Below are positions 33,401-44,400 of a stretch of 64,000 bases of DNA, piece after piece. Numbering within the stretch: position 1 is the stretch's first letter; each line of letters starts with the position of its first letter. The translations under genes and the position numbers were made by a program. The DNA is from Kitasatospora sp. MMS16-BH015 (GTDB lineage Bacteria > Actinomycetota > Actinomycetes > Streptomycetales > Streptomycetaceae): the NCBI RefSeq assembly GCF_002943525.1, contig NZ_CP025394.1, positions 6,711,001 through 6,775,000 of the forward strand, in the 5' to 3' direction. The notes below the pieces were generated by a model. The model worked only from the letters and a program-made list of their open reading frames with translations. It did no database searches and was not told where the DNA came from.

Positions 33401-36400
33401 TGAGCGCCCTGCGGGCCCGGGGTCCGCTGCCGGAGCACATCGTGCTCGAATGCGGGCGCGGCCCGGCCTCGGCCGACGGGGCCGAGGTCTTCGACGGCCT
33501 GCGGCAGGCGGGCGTGTGGGTCGAGGAACTGCTCGCCCGCGCGGAGGGCGCGCAGCTCCGGCTGGCGCTCGTCGGGGACGGCCTGCTGGGGGTGGTCGAG
33601 GGTGACGAGCCGTCACCGGATCGGGCGACCCTGGCCGGTTTCGCCCGCGCGCTGGCGGCCGACCGCCCCGAACTGCGGGTGGTCTGCTGCGATGTGGACG
33701 GCGGGCCGGGGCCGGCCGCCGACGGGATCGTCCGGGAGCTCCTCGACGGCGCGCGCCGGCCGCTGGTCGCGTTCCGTGCGGGGGTGCGGTACACCGAGTC
33801 CCACGAGGAGCTGCCGGCCCCGAGCGGCGACCTCGGCCGGACCTACCTGCTCACCGAGGCGGGAGCCGAAGCCGCGCGGGTGCTCGCCCGGCAGCTGGCC
33901 GGGCAGCCCGGGGCCAGGCTCGCGCTGATGGACCGGCGGCCGCTGCCGCCGGAGGCCGGGTGGCCGGCCTGGCTGGACGGCACCACCGGGCCGGAGCTCG
34001 CGCTGGCCGCGGTGTCCGGGAGTGCGAGTGCCTTCGACCCGGGGCGCGAGGCGGCCGGGACAGCCGCGGTCGAACGGGAGCTCGCTGCCGCCGCCGGGGC
34101 CGGCTGGGACCGGGACGAGGCCGGCGAAGTCCTGAACCGGCTCTGCGGCAGCCATGTCTACCGGACCCTGCGGGACGCCGGCGTCGACCTGCGGGCCGGC
34201 GTGGTGCACCGGCGCACCGAGATCGCCGAACGCATGCGCCTGCGGCCGGCGTTCCGGAGGTTCCTCGATTTCTTCCTGCGCGTGCTGGATGAGGACGGGG
34301 TCGTCCGGTGCGCCGACGACCGGGTCGAGGTCCTGCGCGGGCCCGAGCAGGTCGAGCTGGTCGACTCGGCCTGGGCCACCACGCGACTGCCCGGCTTCGA
34401 ACCGACGCTCTCCTTCCTCGACCACTGCGTGCGCCACTTCCCGGCCGCGCTCGGCGGCGAGACCGACCCGGTCGGGGTGCTCTTCCCGAACGGTGACCCG
34501 ACGCGGCTGGAGCACGCCTTCCGCGCGCTGCTCGACGCCAGCAACTACCGCGTCTACGCCGAGCTGCTCGGGCAGGTGCTGGCCAAGCTCGCCGACTCGG
34601 TCGAGGGACGGCCCCTGCGCGTGCTCGAAGTCGGTGGCGGCAACGGGCAGTTGACCCGGATCGTCGGCCGGGCGCTGCACGGGCGCGAGGTCGAGTACTG
34701 CTTCACCGACCTCGGCGGCTCCTTCGTACGCCGGGCCCGGCGGTGGGCGGCGGGCTGCGGGTTCGCCCAGCTGGACTGCCAGGTCTTCGACATCACCGAG
34801 AGTCCGTCCGGGCAGGGCTTGGACCCGCACTCCTACGACGCCGTGATCGGCTTCGACGTGGTGCACGCGACGCCGCGGATCGCGCACACCGTCGAGAACC
34901 TGCGCGGGCTGCTCGCTCCGGACGGGCTGCTCTGCCTGGTCGAGGCCGTGGTCTCACTGCGCTGGGTCGAGCTGCTCTGGGGCCTCGCCGAAGGCTGGTG
35001 GCTGTTCGAGGACGAGGAGGTCCGCACCGGCTCGCCGCTGGTGCCGCTGGACACCTGGGACCGGGTGCTGCGGGAGCAGCCCTTCGCCGACGTGCTGTCC
35101 TTTCCCCGGGAGGACACGGCCCGGGGCCGCACCGACTACGGGCTGGTCCTGGCTCGACAGCAGCCGGTCGTCGACTCCCCGGAGCGAGCCGCGCACCTGG
35201 CCCGGCGCGCGGACGCGGTGCTGCGCGGCACCCGTGAGCGGATCGCGGAGCTTCGGGAGCTGGCGGCCCTGGGCGCGCAGGTGTGGCCGGTCCAGGCCGA
35301 TCCGGCCTCGGCCGATCAGGTCGCCCGGGCCCTGGGCGGCGCCGTTGCCCGGTTCGGCCGGGTGGACGTCCTCGTCCACGGGCCGGACCTGCCGAGCGAC
35401 GAGGACGCGACCGACTGGACGGCGGCCGACCTGCCGGCCCTGGCCGCGCCGCACCTCGCGGCGGCCCGGACGCTGCGGCAGGCCGCCGCGGCGGCCGGCG
35501 TCGGCAGGCTCGCCCTGCTCTCGCCCACGACCGATCTGACCGGCCGTCCGGGCGCCCTTCGGGCCGCGCTCGCCGGTGCCGTCTTCGACGCCGCCGCCGG
35601 CGGGGTGACCGTCTCGGTCCGCTGGAGCGCGGACGGCGACCCGGCCGCGCCGGCGGCGGCCCTGCACCGGCCGGGGCCGCGGATCCTGGCCGGGGCGGTG
35701 TCGGACCCCGGCGAGGCGGCGGCCTCGGGGCGGCCGACCCCGGGCGGAGCCGAGGCGGACGTCCAGGCCGAGGTCCTGGCCATCTTCCGGCAGCTGTTCG
35801 GCACCGAGGCGGTGGCGCCGGACGACGACTTCTACCGCCTCGGCGGCGACTCGCTGCTCGCCACCCAGGTGATCGCGCGGATCCGCCGGCGGTTCTCCGT
35901 CGAGCTGGCCGTCAAGGCGCTCTTCGACGCGCCGACGGTCGCCGGGCTGGCCCGGAAGGTGGTGGAGGCCAGGCAGGCGGAGGCGCACCCGGACGTCCCG
36001 CTGCTGCGGGTGCCGCGGCACGACCTGATGCCGCTCTCCTTCGGCCAGCAGTCCCTCTGGCTGGCGGAGCAGTTCCACGGCCCCAGCGCCACCTACAACA
36101 TCCCCGGGGCGGTCCGCCTGGTCGGACGGCTGGCGCCGGAGCAGCTCCGGCGGGCGCTGCACGAGGTCATCCGGCGGCACGAAGTGCTCCGCACCACGGT
36201 CCACGCCGTGGACGGCGTACCGGTGCAGCGGGTGCACGAGGAGTTCGCGGTCGAGCTCCCGGTGCGCGAGGTCACAGAGGAGGAGATCGACGGGCTCGCC
36301 CAGGAGCACGCCCGCAGCGTGTTCGACCTGGAGCGGGGCCCGCTGATCCGGGTCGCCCTGCTCAGGGTGGGGGCGGAGGACCACGTCCTGCTCGTCAACA

Positions 36401-38400
36401 TCCACCACGTCGTCTCCGACGGCTGGTCGCTGGGCGTGCTGGTCGAGGAGCTGGTGACGTTGTACTCCGCGTTCGTACGCGGCGCCCCGTCACCGCTGCC
36501 GCAGCTCGACCACCAGTACGCCGACTTCGCCGACTGGCAGCGGCGCTGGCTCGACGGGGCGGTCTTCGACGAGCAACTGGCCTACTGGCGGCGGAAGCTG
36601 GCCGGTGCACCGAAGCTGCTCGCGCTGCCGACGGACCGGCCGAGGCCGCAGACCCAGCGGATCCGCAACGCGGTGCACCGGTTCGTGCTCCCGGTGGAGC
36701 TGGGGGCCGAGCTCGGCGAGCTGGGCCGCACCGAGGGCGCCACTCTGTTCATGGTGCTGCTCACCGGGTTCAAGGTGCTGCTCGGACGGCTCGCCCGGAC
36801 GGCCGACGTCTCGGTCGGGACCACCACGGCCAACCGGACCCGCGCCGTGTTCGAGCAGATGATCGGGATGTTCGTCAACAATCTGGTGCTCCGTACGGAC
36901 CTCGACGGCGACCCCACGTTCCGGGAACTCCTGGCGCGGGTGCGGACGACCTCGGTGGACGCCTACGCGCACCAGGACCTCCCCTTCCTGACCCTCGTCG
37001 ACGAGCTCCGGCAGGAGCGCAGCCCGGCCCACACGCCGCTGTTCCAGGTGCTGTTCCTGCTGCAGAAGCTCAACATCACCCTCGCCCTGCCCGGGCTCAC
37101 CGCGCGGACCGTCGAAGTCGACGCGCTGCACACCAAGTTCGACCTGACCCTGTTCATGGAGGAGCAGGAGCAGGGCATCGTCGGCACCTTCATCTACAAC
37201 GCGGAACTCTTCGACGCGACCACGATCGACCGGATGGCCACCGACCTGGCGCAGCTGCTGCACCAGGCCGCCGGGGCGCCGGACACCAGGATCGGCGAGC
37301 TGCGCGTGAAGAGCGACAGCGAGAGCGGAGCACGAGAGATGACCGAGCAGGACTCCCAGGCCACCAGGCTGCGGTCGCTCCGCAACGCCCGGCGCCGGTC
37401 GGTGGACATCGGCCGGATCAGCCCGGTCCGGACCGGCTTCCTGCCCGGGCTGCCGCAGGCGCCGCTGGTGCTGGAGCCGGCCGTGCCCGAGGTCGACCTC
37501 GCGGGCTGGCTGCGGATCAACCGCGAGGAGGTCGACGCGCAGCTGCACCGGCACGGGGCCGTGCTGCTCCGGGGTTTCCACCCGGGTTCGGTGGACCGGT
37601 TCGAGGAGGTGGCCTCGGCGGTCTGTCCGACGCTGTTCCGCGAGTACGGCGACCTCCCCCGCGAGGGCGGGTCGAACCGGATCTACAAGTCCACGCCGTA
37701 CCCGGAAGACCGGTCGATCCTGTTCCACAACGAGAGCTCGCACCTGCACACCTGGCCGATGCGGCAGTTCTTCTCCTGCATCGTGGCGGCCCGGGCGGGC
37801 GGCGAGACGCCGATCGTGGACTGCCGGCGGGTGCTGAGCAGCCTGCGCCCGGAGCTGGCCGAGGAGTTCGCCCGGCGCAAGCTGCGCTACGTCCGCAACT
37901 TCATCGACGCGGTGGACGTGAGCTGGTCCAGGTTCTACGGCACGGAGGACCGCGCCGAGGTGGAGCGCAAGTGCGCCGAGGCGGGCGAGAGCTTCCGCTG
38001 GCTGCCCGACGGCACGCTGCGCACCTGGCGCGTCGCGGACGCCGTGCTGACGCACCCCCGCACCGGGGAGGCGGTCTTCTTCAACCAGCTCGCACTGCAC
38101 CACCCCTCCTGCCTCGACCCCGACACCAGGCAGTCGCTGGAGGCCCTCTACGGCGAGGCCGGCCTGCCCCGGAACGTCCGCTGGGGAGACGGCGAGGCGA
38201 TCCCCGACGAGGTGGTCGCGGAGGTCCGGGAGGTGATGGACCGTGAGGCGCTGGTCTTCGCCTGGCAGGAGGGCGACGTGCTCGTCACCGACAACATGCT
38301 GGTGGCCCACGCCCGCCGCCCCTTCGCCGGGCCGCGGAAGGTCGTGGTGGCGCTCGGCGACATGATGCGCGGCCCCCGGTCGGCCGCGGCCGACCACTGA
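30466..38400 (+). CDS. Hybrid PKS-NRPS: KS-AT-cMT/pseudo-KR-ACP-C with fused SyrP-like Fe/2OG hydroxylase
   Basis: A 2,644-residue protein. KS about 12-435 (VDTACSTSL, Cys near 182). AT about 535-855 with GHSLGEY and HAFHS, typical of malonyl-CoA. A region at about 890-1750 carries a SAM-binding LEVGGGNGQL (near 1387) inside a KR-like fold lacking the GxGxxG and catalytic Tyr, so methyl transfer without ketoreduction is expected. ACP Ser near 1796 (LGGDSLLA). LCL-type C domain about 1848-2275 (HHVVSDGWS near 1980). From about 2291 a TauD/SyrP-like domain with the FHNESS iron ligands (near 2420) and a distal His in LVAHARRPF. The frame is continuous between C and TauD. Internal initiation at ATG 37340 (GGAG 8 nt upstream) could also yield a free hydroxylase. 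No A domain is present. The GTG start at 30466 has AGGAGG 8 nt upstream. Confidence 0.9.
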   Translation: MSEHDTEDLQHIAIIGMTGRFPGAEDPDRLWRNIADGVESVTRPTDEELLALGVSEEELRDPRYVRAASVLDGLDRFDAGLFGLTPMEAAVLDPQHRMLLEGTQALFDNAGYDPEHLDATTGVYVGVGFPSYLVRNLLGHPELVEQVGLQRIFFATDKGFAPTRISHKFDLTGPSVGVDTACSTSLVAVHQACRALLGYECDLAVAGGAGAVLPNGAGYRYEEGGIHSPDGHCRAFDATAAGTRFGSGVGLVLLKRLSEALADGDQVLAVIRGSAVNNDGAAKAGFTAPSAAGQAAVIAEALAFAEVAPDTVGYVEAHGTGTVLGDPIELAGLDRAFREQTDRRQYCAIGSLKTNVGHLDVAAGVAGLIKTVQALRHRELPPSLNFVRPNPAVDFARSPFYVNTELRPWPAPEGAPRRAGVSSFGIGGTNAHVVVEEAPERAASGPSRQEQLVVLSARSPEGLDRLAAELAQALRTDSQAPLPDLAFTLSSGRRAHPHRRAFVCRDRAGAIGALTGHGPSAPLSGLAADAPGVAFLIPGQGAQQLRMLADLFAGEPVFREVVDRCAELAAGPLGVDLRRVIWPSAAEEEQARERLDRTWLTQPALFTVSLAVARLWQAWGVRPSVLLGHSLGEYVAATLAGVFRLEDALELVIERARLMDEVPGGAMLAVPLDEQTLAPLLGECSLAAVNGPQQCVAAGPHPAVAELEHRLSALGVEHRRLRTSHAFHSAMLDGVVQRFEQCVARYQLAEPQLPVVSCLTGRVLTAAEIRTPAYWARQLRGTVRFAEAVRTAGEYGAEVFLEVGPGRTLTSMIRRSGVPTDRAIASGRGRREEGTDLGALLAALGALHCAGVPVDWAGFWAGQRRHRVPLPGYPFERERHWIDPVTVPATAPASQDGAGPVDGRLRRWAATPLGEPAAAPGRPGSWLVVAGEELGPELADRLAKEGASLVRVRPGTAFAERDGGYLLDPARPEDVAALLSALRARGPLPEHIVLECGRGPASADGAEVFDGLRQAGVWVEELLARAEGAQLRLALVGDGLLGVVEGDEPSPDRATLAGFARALAADRPELRVVCCDVDGGPGPAADGIVRELLDGARRPLVAFRAGVRYTESHEELPAPSGDLGRTYLLTEAGAEAARVLARQLAGQPGARLALMDRRPLPPEAGWPAWLDGTTGPELALAAVSGSASAFDPGREAAGTAAVERELAAAAGAGWDRDEAGEVLNRLCGSHVYRTLRDAGVDLRAGVVHRRTEIAERMRLRPAFRRFLDFFLRVLDEDGVVRCADDRVEVLRGPEQVELVDSAWATTRLPGFEPTLSFLDHCVRHFPAALGGETDPVGVLFPNGDPTRLEHAFRALLDASNYRVYAELLGQVLAKLADSVEGRPLRVLEVGGGNGQLTRIVGRALHGREVEYCFTDLGGSFVRRARRWAAGCGFAQLDCQVFDITESPSGQGLDPHSYDAVIGFDVVHATPRIAHTVENLRGLLAPDGLLCLVEAVVSLRWVELLWGLAEGWWLFEDEEVRTGSPLVPLDTWDRVLREQPFADVLSFPREDTARGRTDYGLVLARQQPVVDSPERAAHLARRADAVLRGTRERIAELRELAALGAQVWPVQADPASADQVARALGGAVARFGRVDVLVHGPDLPSDEDATDWTAADLPALAAPHLAAARTLRQAAAAAGVGRLALLSPTTDLTGRPGALRAALAGAVFDAAAGGVTVSVRWSADGDPAAPAAALHRPGPRILAGAVSDPGEAAASGRPTPGGAEADVQAEVLAIFRQLFGTEAVAPDDDFYRLGGDSLLATQVIARIRRRFSVELAVKALFDAPTVAGLARKVVEARQAEAHPDVPLLRVPRHDLMPLSFGQQSLWLAEQFHGPSATYNIPGAVRLVGRLAPEQLRRALHEVIRRHEVLRTTVHAVDGVPVQRVHEEFAVELPVREVTEEEIDGLAQEHARSVFDLERGPLIRVALLRVGAEDHVLLVNIHHVVSDGWSLGVLVEELVTLYSAFVRGAPSPLPQLDHQYADFADWQRRWLDGAVFDEQLAYWRRKLAGAPKLLALPTDRPRPQTQRIRNAVHRFVLPVELGAELGELGRTEGATLFMVLLTGFKVLLGRLARTADVSVGTTTANRTRAVFEQMIGMFVNNLVLRTDLDGDPTFRELLARVRTTSVDAYAHQDLPFLTLVDELRQERSPAHTPLFQVLFLLQKLNITLALPGLTARTVEVDALHTKFDLTLFMEEQEQGIVGTFIYNAELFDATTIDRMATDLAQLLHQAAGAPDTRIGELRVKSDSESGAREMTEQDSQATRLRSLRNARRRSVDIGRISPVRTGFLPGLPQAPLVLEPAVPEVDLAGWLRINREEVDAQLHRHGAVLLRGFHPGSVDRFEEVASAVCPTLFREYGDLPREGGSNRIYKSTPYPEDRSILFHNESSHLHTWPMRQFFSCIVAARAGGETPIVDCRRVLSSLRPELAEEFARRKLRYVRNFIDAVDVSWSRFYGTEDRAEVERKCAEAGESFRWLPDGTLRTWRVADAVLTHPRTGEAVFFNQLALHHPSCLDPDTRQSLEALYGEAGLPRNVRWGDGEAIPDEVVAEVREVMDREALVFAWQEGDVLVTDNMLVAHARRPFAGPRKVVVALGDMMRGPRSAAADH

Positions 38401-38453
38401 TCCGGACCCGGGCGGCAATCACCCCCATGGCTGACAATGGAGAGTCACACACG

Positions 38454-41400
38454 ATGTACGACGCCGAGCTCGACACCACGGCGGAGGCCGGATTCCGCCT
38501 GTCCCCGCCGCAGCTGCTGGCTTGGCCGCACGCCGCCGGTCGGCGGGTGCAGGCCCGGATCCTCGTCGAGGGAGCGGTGGCGCCCGAGCGGCTGGAGCAG
38601 GCGCTGCGTCAGGTGGCGGAGCGTCACGAGTCGCTCCGCGCCCGCCTAGTCGAGGTGCCCGGGCTGTCCGTGCCGCTGCAGTCGGTGGCACCGGCCGCAG
38701 CCCTGGCCTGGCACCGGGAGCACCTGCCGGTCGAGGCGGCGGCGGCCCGGGCCGCGGTCGAGGCCGCCGCTGCGGCGGACCTGGCCGAGCCCTGGCCAGG
38801 AGCCGTGCGGGCGCGGCTGCTGCTCGGCGCGGACGGATCGGACGGGGCGGTGCTGCTGGTGACGGCGGACGGGCTGTTCGCCGACCGCAGGTCGCTGCTG
38901 GTGGTCCTGGCGGAGCTGGCCGCGATCCTCGGTGGCACCGGCCTGCCGGAGGAGCCGCTGCAGTACCTGGACGCGGCGGAGTGGCTCGGCGAGCAGCTCG
39001 CCACGGACGAGGCGCGGGCGCGGATGGACGCCTGGCTGGCCCGCGAGCTGGCCGTCGCCGGCGGGGTGGAGCCGGCCTCGGAGCCGGGCCCGGCGGGCGA
39101 GCCGGTGCTGGTGTCGGCGGAGCCGGAGCCGGCTCTGGTGGCGGCCCTGGACCGGACGGCCGCCGAGCTCGGGGCCGGGCCGGCCGCGGTGCTGCTCGGC
39201 GCCTGGCAGCTCCTGCTCGGCAGGTTGACCGGGCAGGAGGAGGTCGTCACCGCCGTCCGGGCCGACACTCGCGGCCTGGCCGAACTGGACGAGGTGGTCG
39301 GCCTGTTCGAGACGGGGGTGCCCGTGCTCGGCACCCTGTCCGGCGCCCTGCCGTTCGCCTCGCTGGTCCGCGACCTCGACCGGGCCCTCGCCGCCGTCCC
39401 GGCCGCCCAGTTCGCCTTCGACGGCGCGCGGGCCGCCGAGCCGCTCCCGTTCGGCTTCGCCTGCACCGAGCTGCCCGCCGGTCTGCCGGCCGGCGCCGGG
39501 CGGCTGACCGTGACGGACCTGTGCACCGGGCACGGCGGCTCGGCGCTGCACCTCGGTGTGGCGCGGCCGGCCGGCGGCCGGCTCCTGCTCTCGCTGGCCC
39601 GGGACGAGCAGCGGGTCTCCCACCGGCACGCACGGGTGCTGGCGGACCAGTACCTCTCGGTGCTGCGCGCGGTGGTCGCGCGGCCGCACGCCCGGCTCGG
39701 CGACCTCGGCCTGGCGCAGGACCCGGCGGTCGCCGGCTTCCCCGTGCTCCCGGCCGGCGCGCTCTCCCCGGCCGCCGGCCCCGCGCTGGCCCATCTGCGG
39801 TTCGAGCAGCGGGCGGCCGAGCGGCCCGAGGCGCTCGCCGTGGTCTGCGGAGAGCAGGAGCTGACCTACCGTGAGGCGGAGGCCCGGGCCAACCGGCTGG
39901 CGGCCGCGCTGCGGGCGCGCGGTGTCGGCCCGGACGCACCGGTCGCCCTGGTGCTGGAGCGCTCCGTCGACTACGTGGTCGGGCTGCTCGGCGTGCTCAA
40001 GGCCGGCGGAGCCTTCGTGCCGCTCGATCCCGGCCTGCCGGCCGCGCGGGCGCGCGCCGTGCTCGACGAGCTCCGGCCTGCGGTGCTGCTCACCCACCGC
40101 GGCCTGCTCGACCCCGAGGTGGCGGGGGCGGTGCCCGTGCTCGACCTGGACACGGCCCGGCTGGAGGACTGGCCCGACACTCCGGTCGAGTCGGCGGCCC
40201 GCCCCGAGCACACCGCCTACGTGATCTTCACCTCCGGCTCCACCGGCCGGCCCAAGGGCGTGGCCGTGCCGCACCGGGCGGTCTGCGCCTACCTGGACGG
40301 CGTGCTGCCCGTCCTGGACCTGCCCGAGGACGAGCTGCTGGGCACCCTGGCGACCCCGGCGGCCGACCTGGGCCACACCGCCGTCTTCGGCGCGCTGTGC
40401 ACCGGACGCTCGCTGTTCCTCGCCGTGCCCGAGGAGGTGCTCGACGGCGCGGGCCTGGCCGCACGGTTCCGTGACCGGCCGCTCGGCCTGCTGAAGATCG
40501 TGCCCTCGCACCTGGCCGCGCTGCTCGACGCGCCCGGAGCGGAGGCGCTGCTGCCGTCCCGGTGCCTCGTGCTGGGCGGCGAGCCGCTCCCGACCGCGCT
40601 GCTTGAGCGGATCCGGGCGCTGCGCCCCGGGCTGCGCGTGGTCAACCACTACGGCCCGACGGAGGCCGCCGTCGGCGCGCTGGCCCACGAGGTGGCGGGG
40701 CCGGAGCGGGGCCCGGCCCCGATCGGCCGGCCGCTGGCCGGCTACCGCGCCTACCTGCTCGACGCCGGGCTCCGGCCCGTGCTCCGGGGGGCGGTCGGGG
40801 AGCTGTACCTCGCCGGGCCCGGTCTGGCCCGCGGCTACCAGGGCCGCCCCGGGGCCACCGCCGAGCGCTTCCTGCCCGATCCGTTCGCTGCGGAGCCCGG
40901 TGCCCGGATGTACCGCACCGGGGACCTCGTCCGGCTGCGCCCCGACGGCGCCGCGGTCTTCCTCGGCCGCACCGACCACCAGGTGAAGATCCGGGGACAC
41001 CGGGTCGAGCTGGGCGAGATCGAGGCCGAGCTGCGCCGCGACGCCGACGTCGCGGACGCCGTGGTGGTGGCGGAGGCGGACGGCGCGCGCCTGACGGCCT
41101 TCGTGGTGGCGCGGCGCGGCCGCTCGGTGGACACCGAGGAGCTCCGGCAGGGGCTGCGGCTGCGGCTGCCGGAGTACCTGGTGCCCACCGCGATCGCCGC
41201 CCTGCCCGCCCTGCCGCTGAGCCCGAACGGGAAGGTGGACCGCCGGGCGCTGCCCACCGTCGACCAGGCCGCCTCCCGGACCGCGCGCTACGCCGCCCCC
41301 ACGACGGAGACCGAGACCCTCCTGGCGGGCCTGTGGGCGGAGGTCCTCGGCTGCGAGCGGGTCGGCCGCGAGGACTCCTTCTTCCAGGAGCTGGGCGGCA

Positions 41401-44400
41401 ATTCGCTCGACGCCACCCGCGTGGTGGCCCGCATCCGCGCGGCGACCGGCGTCGGCCTGCACGTCAGCGCCCTGTTCGAGGCCCCCACGGTGGCGCGCCT
41501 GGCGGCACTGGTCGACGGGTCGGCGGTGGACACCGGCGCCGGGGCGATCGTCCCGGTCGAGCGGACCGGCCCGATGCCGCTCTCCTACGCCCAGCGCCGG
41601 CTCTGGGTCCTCTCCGAGGTGGACGGGGTGCGGACGGCCTACCACATCCCGGCGGCCGTCCGGATCCGGGGCGAACTGGACGTCGACCTCCTGGTCGAGG
41701 CCCTACGCGAGGTGGTGCACCGGCACGAGGCGCTGCGTACGAACGTCGTCCTGGTCGACGGGACGCCCCGTCAGGTGGTCCGCGAACCCGGCGGGTTCGC
41801 CGTCCCCGTCCGGGAGACCGCCGAGGGGGAGGTGCCCGAGCGGGCCCGCGTCTTCGCGGCCCGGCCCTTCGACCTGGCACGGGACGAGCTGTTCCGGGCC
41901 GAGCTGCTGCGGGTCGGGCCCCGGGAGCACGTGCTGCTGCTCTGCCTCCACCACATCGTCTCCGACGGGTGGTCGACCGCGCTGCTGTGGCGCGAGGTGG
42001 TGACCCGATACGGCGACCGCCGCGCCGGACGCGTCCCGGCCCCGGCCCCGCTGCCGGTCCAGTACGCCGACTACGCGGTCTGGCAGAACGCCTGGCTGGA
42101 CGAGGGCGGCACCGCCCCGCAACTGGATTACTGGACGGAGCAGTTGCGGGATCTGCCCGCCGCACTGGAGCTGCCGACCGACCGTCCGCGGCCCAAGGTC
42201 CAGGGCTACCACGGGGCTTCGGTCCCGATCGAGATCGGGGCCGAGACCCTCGCCGGGCTGCGCGCGCTCTCCCACGAGCGGCAGGCCAGCGTGTTCATGG
42301 TGCTGCTGGCCGCATTCAACGTGCTGCTGGCCCGGCACAGCGGCCAGCAGGACATCGCCGTGGGCACGCCGGTGGCGAACCGCACCCGGGCCGAGGTGGA
42401 GCACCTGATCGGCTGCTTCTTCAACACGCTGGTGATCCGGACCGACCTCTCCGGCGACCCGGAGTTCACCGAGCTGCTCGACCGGGTCCGCGCGGCGGTG
42501 CTGGCCGGCCAGGCGCACCAGGACCTGCCCTTCGAGCGGCTGGTGGAGGCGCTGAACCCGCCCCGGGACCCCGGCCGCTCCCCGCTCTTCCAGACCCTCT
42601 TCGTCTACCAGCCGGCCCCGGACGAGGGCCTGACGATGGACGGCCTCCGCCTTGACTCCCTGCCGATCGGTGGTGAGGTCGCCAAGTACGACCTCACCCT
42701 CGACCTGACCGAGCACGCGCACGGGGTGTCCGGGCGGATCGAGTACCGGACCGACCTGTTCGAGGCGGAGACCGTGCAGCGGCTCGGCCGGCAGTTCCTG
42801 GAGCTGCTCGGCTCCGTCCTGCGGACTCCGCGGGCGCGCACGGGCGAGCTGACCCTGCTGCCGGCGGCCGAGCGCGACCTGCTGCTGCACGGCTGGAACT
42901 CCGGGTACCTCGACCGGCCGGACGCCCCCTGGGCGGCCGACGCCTTCGAGGAGCGGGTGCGGCGCCACCCGGAGGCCACCGCGCTCGTCCACGGCGAGCG
43001 CCGCCTGAGCTACCGGGAGCTCGACCGGGCCGCGAACCGGCTGGCCCACGCCCTGCGGTCGGCCGGAGTCGCCGGCAACGGGCTGGTGGGCCTCTGGCTG
43101 GACCGCTCGGTGGAAACGGTCGTCGCCGTGCTCGCCGTGCTCAAGGCCGGCGCCGCCTACCTCCCGCTCGACCCCGACGCCCCGACGGCGCGCAACCGGG
43201 AGTTGATCGCGGACGCGCGCCTCGGCTTCGTGATCACGACCGGGGAGCGCTCGGCGGACCTGCCCTCCGAGGTGGTCGCCGTCGACCCCGTCCAGGAGAC
43301 CGGCGAGGACTCCGCCCCGGCGCGCCGGAGCGATCCCGAGGACCTCGCCTACGTCATCCACACCTCGGGCTCGACCGGCCGCCCCAAGGGCGTCATGATC
43401 GGGCAGCGGAACCTGGCCGGCTTCTTCGCGGCCATGGACGAGCAGCTCGGCGGCGACCGGCCCGGCACCTGGCTGGCCGTCACCCGGTACACCTTCGACA
43501 TCTCGGTGCTGGAACTGCTCTGGACCCTGACCCGGGGTTTCGAGGTCGTCCTCGCCGACGACGAGCTGGTGCTCAGCGAGGGGCGGCGCGGACCGCGGCC
43601 CCGGACGCCGGACTTCAGCCTGTTCTACTTCGCGAGCGACGCCGGGGACCGCGAGGCGGACAAGTACCGCCTGCTGCTGGAGGGCGCGAAGTGGGCCGAC
43701 CGGCAGGGCTTCGCCGCCGTCTGGACCCCGGAGCGTCACTTCGGCACCTTCGGCGGCCTGTACCCGAACCCGGTGGTCACCTCGGCCGCCCTCGCCACCG
43801 CGACCAGCCGGATCGGCCTGCGCACCGGCAGCCTCGTCCTCCCGCTGCACGATCCGATCCGGGTGGCCGAGGACTGGGCGGTGGTCGACAACATCTCGGG
43901 CGGCCGGGTCGGGCTCTCGGTCGCCTCCGGGTGGCAGCCGCACGACTTCGCCCTCGCGCCGGGCAAGTTCGCGGACCGCAAGGAGGTCATGTTCCGCGAC
44001 CTCGAGGTGGTCCGCCGACTGTGGCGCGGCGAGTCGGTGCGCACGGTCTCCGGCACCGGCGAGGAGATCGAGGTCCGCACCCTGCCGCGCCCGGTCCAGC
44101 CGGAGCTGCCCGTCTGGGTCACCGCGGCCGGCAACCCCGAGACCTTCCGCCGGGCGGGCGCCGTCGGCGCCAACCTCCTGACCCATCTGCTGGGCCAGTC
44201 GGTGGAGGACCTCGCGGAGTCCGTCCGGGTCTACCGCACCGCGCGGGCGGAGGCCGGGCACCCCGGCCCCGGCCACGTCACGCTGATGCTGCACACCTTC
44301 GTCTCCGGCGACGAGGAGGCCGTCCGCCGCACCGTGCGCGAGCCGTTCAAGAACTACCTGCGCCAGTCGGTGGACCTGGTCCGCCCGATCGCCCGGGACC

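Noticed and set aside
37340-38400. Separate gene for the TauD/SyrP-like hydroxylase
   Set aside because: The frame is continuous with the upstream C domain and no stop intervenes. I report it as a fusion, with internal initiation as an alternative.
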